In this document: positions 52,658 through 61,552 of the stretch, one piece after another
Layout of the letters: each line of letters opens with the position of its first letter
Numbering within the stretch: the stretch's first letter is position 1
Assembly: GCA_033763695.1 (NCBI GenBank)
Contig: JANRKB010000057.1
Span: 124,001 to 188,000, forward strand
DNA: 64,000 bases
Direction of reading: 5' to 3'
DNA from: JANRKB01 sp033763695
GTDB lineage: Bacteria > Planctomycetota > Phycisphaerae > Phycisphaerales > UBA1924
The notes under the pieces: generated by a model
Databases searched by the model: none
What the model saw: the letters and a program-made list of their open reading frames with translations, nothing else
Told to the model about the DNA's origin: nothing
Position numbers and translations under genes: made by a program

Positions 52658-54658
52658 GTGCGGATCATCACCATCATCAATCAAAAGGGCGGCTGCGGGA
52701 AGACCACCTCGGCCATCAACCTCTCGGGCACCTTTGCCAAGCAGGGCCTGCGGACGCTGCTTGTGGACATGGACCCGCAGTCGCACTGCGCGGCTGGACT
52801 CGGCGTCCCCGAGAACCGCATCGATCTGGACATCGGCGACGCCATGCTGACGCCGGGCAATCGCCCGCTCGATACGTCGCGTTTGCTGTGGCGCGTCGGT
52901 CGCCGGCTCGACCTGGCACCCAGCCGCATGAAGCTGGCGGGGCTGGAAGCAGCCCGCGGCGGCCTGGCCGACAAGCCAGACAAGGAACGCCGCCTGCACA
53001 ACACGCTGCAGCGGTTCAAGAACGACTATGACGTGTGCCTCATCGACTGCTCGCCGTCGATCGGCCTGCTGACGTTCAATGCGCTCGCCGCGGCGGATGC
53101 GATTCTGGTTCCGGTCGAGACCAGCTATTTCGCGCTGCAGGGCGCGGCCAAGCAGATTAATACGGTGCGCACGCTCGCCAAGCGACTGGGGATCGAGATC
53201 CCGATCTGGCTGCTCGCGACGATCCACGATCAGACAAGCCGGGTGAGCAATGACATCTTGGGCGAGTTGCAGCGGCGGTTTGATGAACGGGTGATCCCGG
53301 TGATCATCCGTCGCGACCCGGTGCTGCGCGAGGCGGCGAGCTTTGGCCAGCCCGCGATTGAGTTCGCGCCACATTCGATCGGCGCACAGGACTATGCCGC
53401 GGTGTGCGAGTGGTTCATCGAGCACGGCGGGCTGGGTCTGGTCGTGGCCGAGCAGTTGCTGATGGAAGGCAAGCCGATCACGAGCACGACGAACGGATCG
53501 GTTGATGTCGCCGCGACGACGGCGGCGACCACTGCGATCAACGACGACGAGCCCGAACTGCTGATCGAGCCTGAGGATGAGCCCCAGCAGGCAGTGCACG
53601 TCGACAAGATCCATACGGACACGAATCCGAGCGGCATGACCGCGATGGAAGGCACGCCGATCTTTGATTCAGACGCGCCCGCGCCCTTCGCGGGCAAGAG
53701 CGACTCGGCGTCGGTGGACATCGACCTGAGCGAACTCAAGCCCATCGCCGCGGCCAAGCCCACAACCCCCACAACCCCCACAACCCCCACGACCCCCACC
53801 ACGCCGTCCTATGTCGAGGCGAGTGGCCTTGCGCAGGTCTCGAACGACCCGGACCCGATGGCAGCAGACAGCCTGCCCGAGCCGAGCGCGGCACAGGTCG
53901 AGCGCGTGAAGCCCACGCCCGCCGAACTGGCGGCCGCGCTGCGCCACGCGATGACGCAGAAGAATGTCGCGGGGTCGACGGCGACGCCGTTACTCGCGCC
54001 GGTCACGCCTGCGACGATCGTGCAGCAGGCACAGGCAGAGCGGTTGGCTGAGGGCCGCATCAGCGAGGCGAAGATCGCGGACATCCGCGCCGGTGCCGCA
54101 CCGCGGCCGCTGAGCCGGGCGGCGGAGCTCGTGTATCGGGCCCAGAAGTTGCTGCGTCGTGGCGTGGCCGAGACGCCCGCGCCGCACGATCTGCCGTACT
54201 CGCCCGCGCCGCGTGCGACGGCGGACGATGACATCCCGCTGCCGACGCCGCTGCGATTGGTCGAGTCGATGGAAGTGAAGCTGCCGGCGGCGAACACCGA
54301 CATGACGCGTCGCCTGCTGGGGGTGCGTCAGACGGGACAGGGCGTGCTGTTCGTCCAGCCCCTGAGCGCGGGCGCGAAGGTGTGCATCGCGGGAACGTGG
54401 AACAACTGGTCCACCGAGATGCACCAGATGAAGCGCAACGACGCGCTGGGCGTGTACGAACTCTGCCTGCGGATCGAGCCGGGGCGGCATCAGTATCGCC
54501 TGGTGCTCGACGGCCAGTGGACCGCCGACCCGCACAACGAGAATGCCGAGCTCAATCCCTTCGGCGAGGCGAACAGCATCATCGAGGTGTCGGCGCCCGT
54601 CGATCAGGCGGCCACCCACACGATGACCCACGGCACGACTCACGCGCTCGCGTCGTGA
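52658..54658 (+). CDS. ParA-type ATPase fused to CBM48/AMPK-type glycogen-binding domain
   Basis: 666 residues from the GTG at 52658, with AAGGAG six bases upstream. Residues 1-265 are a ParA/Soj ATPase: deviant Walker A in INQKGGCGKTTSAINLSG, VDMDPQSHCAAGLG, VCLIDCSPSIGLLTFNALAA and VPVETSYFALQGAAKQI, with no defect seen. Residues about 270-560 are an acidic and Pro/Thr/Ala-rich linker with a tandem TPTTP stretch and a small helical segment (LAAALRHAMTQKNVA, AAELVYRAQKLLRR). Residues 561-644 are a carbohydrate-binding module of the CBM48/AMPK beta type: VCIAGTWNNWS, YELCLRIEPGRHQYRLVLDG, QWTADPHNENAELNPFGEAN, IIEV. No parB is nearby. The next gene encodes a MinD-like pseudo-ATPase. The pair may position or count glucan granules or surface glycan machinery (inference). 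Confidence 0.88.
   Translation: MRIITIINQKGGCGKTTSAINLSGTFAKQGLRTLLVDMDPQSHCAAGLGVPENRIDLDIGDAMLTPGNRPLDTSRLLWRVGRRLDLAPSRMKLAGLEAARGGLADKPDKERRLHNTLQRFKNDYDVCLIDCSPSIGLLTFNALAAADAILVPVETSYFALQGAAKQINTVRTLAKRLGIEIPIWLLATIHDQTSRVSNDILGELQRRFDERVIPVIIRRDPVLREAASFGQPAIEFAPHSIGAQDYAAVCEWFIEHGGLGLVVAEQLLMEGKPITSTTNGSVDVAATTAATTAINDDEPELLIEPEDEPQQAVHVDKIHTDTNPSGMTAMEGTPIFDSDAPAPFAGKSDSASVDIDLSELKPIAAAKPTTPTTPTTPTTPTTPSYVEASGLAQVSNDPDPMAADSLPEPSAAQVERVKPTPAELAAALRHAMTQKNVAGSTATPLLAPVTPATIVQQAQAERLAEGRISEAKIADIRAGAAPRPLSRAAELVYRAQKLLRRGVAETPAPHDLPYSPAPRATADDDIPLPTPLRLVESMEVKLPAANTDMTRRLLGVRQTGQGVLFVQPLSAGAKVCIAGTWNNWSTEMHQMKRNDALGVYELCLRIEPGRHQYRLVLDGQWTADPHNENAELNPFGEANSIIEVSAPVDQAATHTMTHGTTHALAS
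53762..53805 (+). repeat. Nine-base tandem repeat in the ParA linker
   Basis: Four to five copies of a unit close to ACAACCCCC, the last ones with single changes, coding for repeated Pro-Thr-Thr. Copy number may vary between strains and would change linker length in frame. Confidence 0.7.
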
Positions 54659-54755
54659 GGTAGACTGAACTTCACCTGTGCCCGCGGCGTCAGCGGCGGG
54701 CATGGATTGCAATGCACGCAACAACGTCGGCGGAGGCCGACACACGGAGGACGGC

Positions 54756-56477
54756 GTGGACGGATCCCGCTTTCAACCCCAGCACGGTTCGTCTTCGCGC
54801 GGCCCCGGTTCGCGCAACCCGATTTCGCGCGGCGGTGCGGCGAACCCGTCGCAGAACTTGCCGTCGAACCTGCCCGCGAACTTGGGAGGCGGCTCGTTGG
54901 GCTTTGGCCCGCTGAGCGTCCCCGACTTGTCGCCCGATCCGGGAACCTACGAAGCCCTAGCTGATTTGTTCCTCGGCGATGGCACGCTCGGGCCCGTCGC
55001 GGCAACCGCGTCGCGGCGCGAGACGGACCCGAACGATGCTCCGACGCTCAAACTCGCGGGCATTGAAGACGACGCGGGCGAAGAAGTTCTTGTCGATGAG
55101 GCGGACCTGCACGAGGAAGACAACGACGATGCGGCGATCGCGACCGACCGGCCGCGGACGTCGATCGAACTCGTCATCGTCGGACACCTGCCGGTGCTGG
55201 CGTCGGCGTGGGTGATGCAGTATGCGGCGCGGCGAGCGGACTCGTTGAGCACGCCGGTCGCACTGCTCCGCGTGCAGCAGGGCGTCGCACAACTTGATCT
55301 GATCGGCCCGGGCGCGGAAGAGTTCCGCCAGCCCGAAGCGCTGGGGCTGGACGCCGCGATGGCCGCCGCTCGTGCGATGACGCCGCACTGGATCATCCGC
55401 GATGAGCAGCCCGAGGAGTATGCCGCAGAGTTCACGGGGCTGACCGTGCTGACGACGGCGGACGATTCGGCGGTGGTCGCGTGCTATCGCGAACTCAAGA
55501 CGCGACTGGGTGAGGACAACGGCACGCGGGCGCTGCGCGTCGGCGTGCTGGGCGCAGCCCCTGACAAGGCTCGCGAGGCGTGCGGCAAGATTGCCAGCGC
55601 GGCCAAGCAGTTCCTCGGGCGCGAAGTGCAGATCGAAGACTGCGGCCAGAAGATCACGCCTCGCAACTCGTTGCAGGTGTATCGCGGCGAGTGCGACATG
55701 GACGCAGCGGACATCGTGGCGCACCTGCTGGATGAGCAGGATGCCGCGGCGATTGTGATGCCGAGCGTGACGCCGCCGGTGCCGGTGACGCTGCCCGAGA
55801 CGCCGACGGATGAGATCGCGGCGGAACTGCCTGCCGTGCTCGAACCCGCGAGCGTCGAGCCAGTGGTGACGGTTGCGATGGGCAGCATGCCCGAGCCATC
55901 GCCGGTTCAACCGTTGGCGTCTGAACTTGCGGCTCTTGAAACGCCGGTGATCGAATCGCCGATTCGCATGCCGGAGATCGTCGTCAAGCCGTATCCGCCC
56001 GCGGCCAAGCCCGCCGCGGAGCGTGCGACGACGGCGACGCATGACGCGGCGAGCAATCCGATGGCGTCGCACGCGCCACGCGTGGCCGCTGCCGACGGCG
56101 TGCTTGCGCGGCACATCGCCGGACTGCGGGCGTTGCCGACGCGCTGCCCGTATGCCAAGGAAGTGCAGCTCGCCGTCGATGACGCCGGGCGTTTGCATGG
56201 CCTGGTGTATGCCGCGACGGGCGCGACGCTGCAAACTGTCGAAGCGGCGAGCCAGCGATTGACCACGGTCGAAGCGTGGGCCAAGGCGCATCGCGAACTG
56301 CTGGAACTGGGCCACCCGGTTCTCGCGGCGACGCGCGGCGAGGCGATCGTCGGGCATTTGCTCACCGATCGGCCCAAGGACGCTCGCGTCCTGCTCGACA
56401 CGCATCTGAAGATTCATCTGCTCACCCGCGTGCCGACGGCGGCGGGCGAGCACTGGGTGTGCGTCGAACTCAACTGA
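54756..56477 (+). CDS. MinD/FlhG-like protein lacking Walker A, partner of ParA-CBM48
   Basis: 573 residues from the GTG at 54756, preceded by GGAGG with a 5-base gap; the frame opens earlier at 54678 without such a site. The first 100 residues are disordered. Residues about 130-330 follow the MinD/FlhG layout: IELVIVGHLPVLASAWVMQY stands where the P-loop should be but has no GKT/S, VALLRVQQGVAQLDL, WIIRDEQPEEY, GLTVLTTADDSAVVACYREL, LRVGVLGAAPDKAREACGKI and ASAAKQFLGREVQIEDCGQK match the strand and helix order of the SIMIBI fold. So it is probably unable to hydrolyse ATP. A C-terminal domain of about 110 residues (after 460) is unassigned. It follows parA-CBM48 by 97 bases and is likely co-transcribed. 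Confidence 0.78.
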   Translation: MDGSRFQPQHGSSSRGPGSRNPISRGGAANPSQNLPSNLPANLGGGSLGFGPLSVPDLSPDPGTYEALADLFLGDGTLGPVAATASRRETDPNDAPTLKLAGIEDDAGEEVLVDEADLHEEDNDDAAIATDRPRTSIELVIVGHLPVLASAWVMQYAARRADSLSTPVALLRVQQGVAQLDLIGPGAEEFRQPEALGLDAAMAAARAMTPHWIIRDEQPEEYAAEFTGLTVLTTADDSAVVACYRELKTRLGEDNGTRALRVGVLGAAPDKAREACGKIASAAKQFLGREVQIEDCGQKITPRNSLQVYRGECDMDAADIVAHLLDEQDAAAIVMPSVTPPVPVTLPETPTDEIAAELPAVLEPASVEPVVTVAMGSMPEPSPVQPLASELAALETPVIESPIRMPEIVVKPYPPAAKPAAERATTATHDAASNPMASHAPRVAAADGVLARHIAGLRALPTRCPYAKEVQLAVDDAGRLHGLVYAATGATLQTVEAASQRLTTVEAWAKAHRELLELGHPVLAATRGEAIVGHLLTDRPKDARVLLDTHLKIHLLTRVPTAAGEHWVCVELN

Positions 56478-56517
56478 TCGCATCTCGCGTGCGTTCTCTG
56501 TGGCTCGAGCCCCAATG

Positions 56518-56550
56518 CAAAAGGCGGCGCGATGTTTCCATTGCGCCGCC
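56518..56550 (-). terminator. Terminator of the HDOD gene
   Basis: On the minus strand GGCGGCGC / GCGCCGCC extended by AATG/CATC-type pairing to a GAAA loop (12-base stem with one G-U), followed by TTTTGCATT. It lies between the two convergent genes. Confidence 0.8.
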
Positions 56551-56634
56551 CGGAGGGAGAAAGAGAGAGATCGTGACGGGTTCTGGCGTCCTTGCCGCGC
56601 CCGCCGTGTTTCTTTGCCGAGACTCAGGAGCGGA

Positions 56635-57519
56635 TCAGCCCAGCAGCTGACCGGCGGCCTTGATGTGCTCGGGAAGGTTCTTGCGGAGTTCTTCGATCTT
56701 CTCGGCCGAGAGCTTCAGGAACTCGCGGACCTGAGGATCGATCTCGGTGTTCATGAGATCGTGGCGGAAGCCACCGGCGCAGTCCGCGGCGAGGCGATCG
56801 GCGACATAGACGATCGCGGCGAGCGTGCGATTCTCCGGCGGGAGTTCCATCGGGCGATGGTGATAGCCGGTGACCGCGGCGAACGACTTGGGGAACTTCC
56901 ACTTCTCGCACAGACCGACGCCGAAGTCCTGGTGCGTCGCACCGAAGACGGCCGTTTCGATCTCGAGCATGTTCTGAGCGGGCACGCCCTTGCTGTCGGC
57001 GCCGACGCGCTGGAAGACTTCGATCAGGCGATTGCGATCAAACTGCATCTGCACCATGATGCCGATGTCGTGGATGAGTCCGGCGAGGAACGCCTCGTCC
57101 GACAGACCAAGACGCAGGGTGTCGGCGATGACCTTGCTGGCGACGGCGGTGGCGTTGGAGTGCGTCCACAGGTCGCGTGCCGAGAAGCCCGGCGTGAGAT
57201 CGCCGCCGCGGAAGAGTTTGGCGAGGCTGGCGGCGATCGCGATGTTCTTCACGGCGTTGAGGCCGAGCATCACGATCGCGCGGTTGATCGAGCCGATCTG
57301 GCCCGGAAGGCCGTAGAACGACGAGTTGACGACTTTGAGGATGCGGCTGCACAGCGCCGGATCGCTCGAGATGACCTTGTGCAGGTCCTGAGCGGTCGAC
57401 TTGGGGTTCTCCACGAGCTCAACGATTTTCATCGTGATCTCGGGAAGCGTGGCGATGTGGCTGATTTCGCGGATCGCGTTGTTGACGACTTGCTCGCGCT
57501 GCTCTTGAACGGCGGTCAT
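56635..57519 (-). CDS. HDOD-domain signalling protein
   Basis: 294 residues from the ATG at 57519 (MTAVQEQREQVVNNAIREIS), preceded by a GGGAGA stretch. HDOD layout: VISSDPALCSRILKVVNSSF, YGLPGQIGSINRAIVMLGLN, AVKNIAIAASLAKLF, then AFLAGLIHDIGIMVQMQFDR with HDIG, and VTGYHHRPMELPPENRTLAA. HDOD proteins are non-hydrolytic or weakly active HD relatives used in signalling, often with cyclic dinucleotide pathways or stress. It lies convergent to the MinD-like gene. Confidence 0.9.
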   Translation of the reverse strand: MTAVQEQREQVVNNAIREISHIATLPEITMKIVELVENPKSTAQDLHKVISSDPALCSRILKVVNSSFYGLPGQIGSINRAIVMLGLNAVKNIAIAASLAKLFRGGDLTPGFSARDLWTHSNATAVASKVIADTLRLGLSDEAFLAGLIHDIGIMVQMQFDRNRLIEVFQRVGADSKGVPAQNMLEIETAVFGATHQDFGVGLCEKWKFPKSFAAVTGYHHRPMELPPENRTLAAIVYVADRLAADCAGGFRHDLMNTEIDPQVREFLKLSAEKIEELRKNLPEHIKAAGQLLG

Positions 57520-57739
57520 GCCCAATCTCCCTTTAGAAAGGTCCGTTGAGAGATCGGGCCGATTATGGGGCGACTTTGGTCGCTTCACTTTTTTCGTCGG
57601 CGGCGGCACCGACCATCCCCCGGACTGGGCGGGGTTTCCTGATTTCGCGGGCGTTTGCCGCGTGCCTTGATGCCTTGCGGTTCGATGCCTTCCTTGTCTT
57701 CGCACCTTTCCTTTGTTGGGTTTCGGCTGCGAAGAAGAC

Positions 57740-58984
57740 ATGAGGCAGGCGGCATCGAGGCATCAAGTTTCGCGGCGAGGTTGCCCGGCACGGGCGGGCC
57801 ACCTTTCCTTCTGCATCATCTATCTTGACCACAACTCGACGACCCAGCCCAGCCCCGCGGCAGCGGCAGCCGCTCACGAGGCTGCGACTTCGCTGTGGCA
57901 GAACCCATCGAGCGTTCATCGCGCTGGACAGGCGGTGCGGCGGCGTGTTGAACTGGCGCGCGAGAGCATCGCAAAACTGCTGAACGCCAAGCCGCGTGAT
58001 GTCATCTTCACGTCGGGCGGTACGGAGTCGATCGATCTCGCCCTGCGCGGCACGCTTGAAGCGATCACGCCACCAGGTGCAACACCGACGCTGATCACCA
58101 CGCCGATCGAGCATGCCGCGGTGCGTGAACTGGCCGACGCGATGGAGAAAGCCGGACGCTGGCGTGTCGTGCGTCTGCCGCTCGGCGCAGGCGGCGTTGT
58201 TGATCTGGATCGTGCGCGAGCGTTGATTGCCGGCGTGCAAGGCCCCGGACTCTTGAGCGTTCAGTGGGCCAACAACGAGACGGGTGTGATCCAGCCGCTC
58301 GCGGCACTGGCAGCACTCGCCCGCGATCGCGGCATGCTCGTCCACACCGACGCCACGCAGTGGGTCGGCAAGATGCCGCTTCCTGAGGGCGAACCGCCGT
58401 TTGATCTGCTCACGTGCGCTGCTCACAAGTGGCATGGCATCAAGGGCACGGGCGTCCTGCTCGCGCGACGTGGCGTGCGCATGCGTCCCACGCTGCTCGG
58501 CACACAGGAACTCGGTCGCCGCGGCGGGACGGAGAACGTGCCCGCGATCCTCGCGGCCGGTGTTGCGGCCGACGAGGCAGTCGCCTGGCTCGCCGATGCA
58601 TCACGACGCGAAACCTGCCGCGGGCTGCGCGACGCATTCGAGCGTGACGTCTTGCTTCACGTCCCCGACGCGATCGTGAATCGCCCGCCACGCGACGAAG
58701 ATCGCCTGTGGAACACGAGCAACATTGGCTTCCCGCGGCTTGAGGCCGAGGCTCTGCTTTTGCTGCTCAGCGAACGCGGCGTGTATGCCTCCGCTGGTGC
58801 CGCGTGCTCATCCGGATCACTTGAACCCTCGCCCGTGCTGCTTGCGATGGGAATCGCGCCTGAGATCGCGCACGGCTCGCTCCGCTTCAGCCTCGGACGC
58901 GACACCACCCGCGCCGAAGTGCTCGAAGCCGCGGCCATCGTCGGCGCATGTGTTGCACGCCTGCGGACATCGATGCCGTCGTGA
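57740..58984 (+). CDS. Cysteine desulfurase-like class V aminotransferase (NifS/IscS type)
   Basis: 414 residues from the ATG at 57740; only the frame from about residue 26 (IIYLDHNSTTQPSPAAAAAA) is family-like, so the true start is uncertain. PLP enzyme features: SSVHRAGQAVRRRVELAR, FTSGGTESIDLALRGTL, TPIEHAAVRELADAM, VQWANNETGVIQPL, the PLP lysine in CAAHKWHGIKGTGVL and the catalytic cysteine loop SAGAACSSGSLEPS. It would release sulfur from cysteine for Fe-S clusters or tRNA thiolation. No iscU or sufU is near. Confidence 0.88.
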   Translation: MRQAASRHQVSRRGCPARAGHLSFCIIYLDHNSTTQPSPAAAAAAHEAATSLWQNPSSVHRAGQAVRRRVELARESIAKLLNAKPRDVIFTSGGTESIDLALRGTLEAITPPGATPTLITTPIEHAAVRELADAMEKAGRWRVVRLPLGAGGVVDLDRARALIAGVQGPGLLSVQWANNETGVIQPLAALAALARDRGMLVHTDATQWVGKMPLPEGEPPFDLLTCAAHKWHGIKGTGVLLARRGVRMRPTLLGTQELGRRGGTENVPAILAAGVAADEAVAWLADASRRETCRGLRDAFERDVLLHVPDAIVNRPPRDEDRLWNTSNIGFPRLEAEALLLLLSERGVYASAGAACSSGSLEPSPVLLAMGIAPEIAHGSLRFSLGRDTTRAEVLEAAAIVGACVARLRTSMPS

Positions 58985-59126
58985 CGTGGACACCAACACG
59001 CGATACGGCGCGCGCAACGTGCCGTCTGTGCCGCCCCTGCCGTCACGCGTGCTGCGGCCGCCGTTTCATCGCGACGGTTGGCTCAAGCCGCTGACGCGAG
59101 GCACGCCGCGGCTCGATAACCCTGTC

Positions 59127-59345
59127 ATGGAGCTGACCCAGCCCGGCGCGCTGTTCTCGGGCCTGATCATCGGCGTCATTGGCATGGCGCTGTTCATCTA
59201 CGGCAAGAAGCAGCAGCATGTCCCGTCGCTCGTCGCGGGCGTGGGCATGTGCGTGTTCCCGTACTTTGTCACCTCGCTCGTGGTGATGTGGCTCCTGGCC
59301 GTGCTGTGCATCGGCGGCCTGTGGGCCAGCAACAAGCTCGCCTGA
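59127..59345 (+). CDS. Small two-helix membrane protein
   Basis: 72 residues from the ATG at 59127 (MELTQPGALFSGLIIGVIGM). Two hydrophobic helices, GALFSGLIIGVIGMALFIYGKK and FPYFVTSLVVMWLLAVLCIGGL, joined by the short loop KQQHVPSLVAGVGM. The pattern FIYGKK...GVGMCVFPYFV recalls a small conserved membrane family in many Gram-negative bacteria, function unknown. It lies in a 433-base region between two other genes on the same strand. Confidence 0.7.
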   Translation: MELTQPGALFSGLIIGVIGMALFIYGKKQQHVPSLVAGVGMCVFPYFVTSLVVMWLLAVLCIGGLWASNKLA

Positions 59346-59417
59346 ACACTCCGCGGGCCGAAGCCCGCACCCACTGCCGATTCGTGCCGCCGCGGAGCGA
59401 GGGAATATCATCGCCCC

Positions 59418-61447
59418 GTGAGCGATTCGCCCGCCGCCATCGCGCCCCGTCGCATCAAGCCGCTGACGGCTCTGGTTGCCAGCCAGATCGCCGCCGGCGA
59501 AGTCGTCGAACGCCCGGCGAGCGTCGTGAAGGAACTGGTCGAAAACGCCCTCGACGCCGGCTCGACCCGCATCCTCATCGAACTCGAGCAAGGCGGCGTT
59601 GAACTCATCCGCATCACCGACGACGGCCACGGCATTGTCGCCGACGATCTGCCCCTGGCCATCTTGCCGCACGCCACCAGCAAGATCGCCGACACTTCCG
59701 ATCTGGATCACATCGCAACGCTCGGCTTTCGCGGCGAGGCACTGGCGTCCATCGCGTCGGTCTCACGTCTCTCCATTCGCTCACGCACACCCGGCGCTGC
59801 CGCCGCGATGCAGATCGATGTCGCGGGCCTCGATGACGAGCACGCGCCCGGCGCGATCGCTACGCCGCGCCCCGCTGCCGGCCCGGTCGGCACGTCGGTG
59901 ACGGTGCGCACGCTCTTCTTCAACACGCCCGCCCGTCGCAAGTTCCTCCGCACGATTCAGACCGAGCAGACCCGCTGCATGGACTGCGTGCGTGAACTGG
60001 CGCTGGCGCATCCTGCGATCGCATTCGTCGCCAAGGTCGACGGCCGCACCGTGCTCGATCTGCCGCCCGGCCAACTGCCGCGCGAGCGTGCGCTCGCCAT
60101 TCTCGGCAAGGAACTCACCGATCAGGTGCTCGAAGTCCACGCCGATCAGTTCGACGACGCGCGGGGCGTGGTGCTGTGGGGCCTCGCCGGTCTGCCCGCG
60201 ATCGCCCGCGCGACCAACAAGAGTCAGCACATCTTCCTGAACGGCCGCGCCATTCGCGATCGCAGCATTCAGCACGCACTTGGTGAGGCGTATCGCGGCC
60301 TCATTGAGCCGTCGCGCTACCCGACAGCCGTGCTGATGATCGAGATGTCCCCCGCAGGTGTCGACGTCAACGTCCACCCCGCCAAGGCCGAGGTGCGCTT
60401 CCGCGACTCGGGCCTGATTCACTCCGTCGTCCTCAACAGCGTGCGGCGTGCGCTGCGTGCCGCCGACCTCACGCCCTCGCCGCATTTCTCGGGCGGCTTT
60501 GGCTCGCGCGGGAGCACCCTCAGCGGTGCGTCGTATGCCGAGCAGCAGCGTGCGATCCTGCCGAACCCTCAGAGCGCCGGTGCGGACGCCGCGGCGTTCG
60601 TCGACTTCTTCCGCCGCGTCTCGCCGACGCAAGTAAGACTCGGCACCTCTGAAGGCGCTCCGACCGCGCAGCAGGTTGAAACCAAAGACACGCTCACATC
60701 ACCTGCAAGTGATACGCAGTCATCAACGCACGCCGTTGACGGTGGCTCATTGCCGCCCTCGCTTGCGCTTCGGGCTCGTGAAGACCACGCTGCGTTGGGT
60801 ACGAGCAACGGCACAAGCGACGGCAATGTCGCGCTTCAACCCGCTCCGCCGCAGATTCCCCTGCCGCGTCCTGTGTACCGCATGCTCCAGGTCCACAACT
60901 CCTACGTCGTCACGCAGGACGAGCACGGCGTCGTTATCGTCGATCAGCACGCGCTCCACGAACGCGTCATGTTCGAGGCCCTCCTACCCGCGTCCTGCAA
61001 GGCCCGCTCGAAAGCCAGCGACTGCTGACGCCCATCGTCGTGCCCAGCACGGCCGCACGCGTCGATCGCCTCAACGACCTCAAGCCGCTGCTCGATCTGA
61101 TCGGCATCGATGCCGCACCGCTTGGACCCACGCAGGTCGCGCTGCACGCCTTCGCCTCATTCCTCTTTGAACGCAATGTCGATCCCGTGCCCTTCATGCA
61201 AGACCTGCTGGAGAAGGCCGAGTCCGACGCGTTCGTCCCCGCCAGCGAAGCAGCCCTCCGCGATGTACTCGACATGATGGCGTGCAAGGCCGCGGTCAAG
61301 GCCGGCGACCACCTCAGCGATCAGGAACTCGCCGAACTCCTCCGCCTCCGCGAAGCCGTCGAACGCAGCAGCAACTGCCCGCACGGCAGGCCGACCACCG
61401 TCCGCCTCACCATCAAGGAACTCGAGCGGCTTTTCGGACGCACCTGA
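59418..61447 (+). pseudogene. mutL: DNA mismatch repair protein MutL, apparent -1 frameshift
   Basis: GTG start at 59418. The N-terminal GHKL ATPase is intact: QIAAGEVVERPASVVKELVE, NALDAG, TDDGHGI and TLGFRGEALASI. The linker is divergent. The C-terminal endonuclease motif DQHALHERVMFEALL is followed at once by a wrong-frame tail (PASCKARSKASDC) and a stop at 61028. In the next frame from about 60989 the protein resumes VLQGPLESQRLLTPIVVPST, then a long in-frame run to 61447, with ACKAAVKAGDHL and CPHGRPTTVRLTIKELERLF. One base missing after 60986 explains this. With it restored the protein would be about 676 residues. It may be a real mutation, programmed shift or a sequence error. Confidence 0.88.
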
Positions 61448-61552
61448 GTCGCCTTACGCACAGGGTTTCCCTTGCCGCGGCGTCGGGCGTCGCCCTCCAC
61501 TTCAATGCTGATTTCTCTTGACGCGTTCCGCGCGATCCGCGACCATGACGCG

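Noticed and set aside
54957..56483. A 508-codon minus-strand frame
   Set aside because: It is antisense to the MinD-like gene, extremely Arg/His-rich, with no homology signature.
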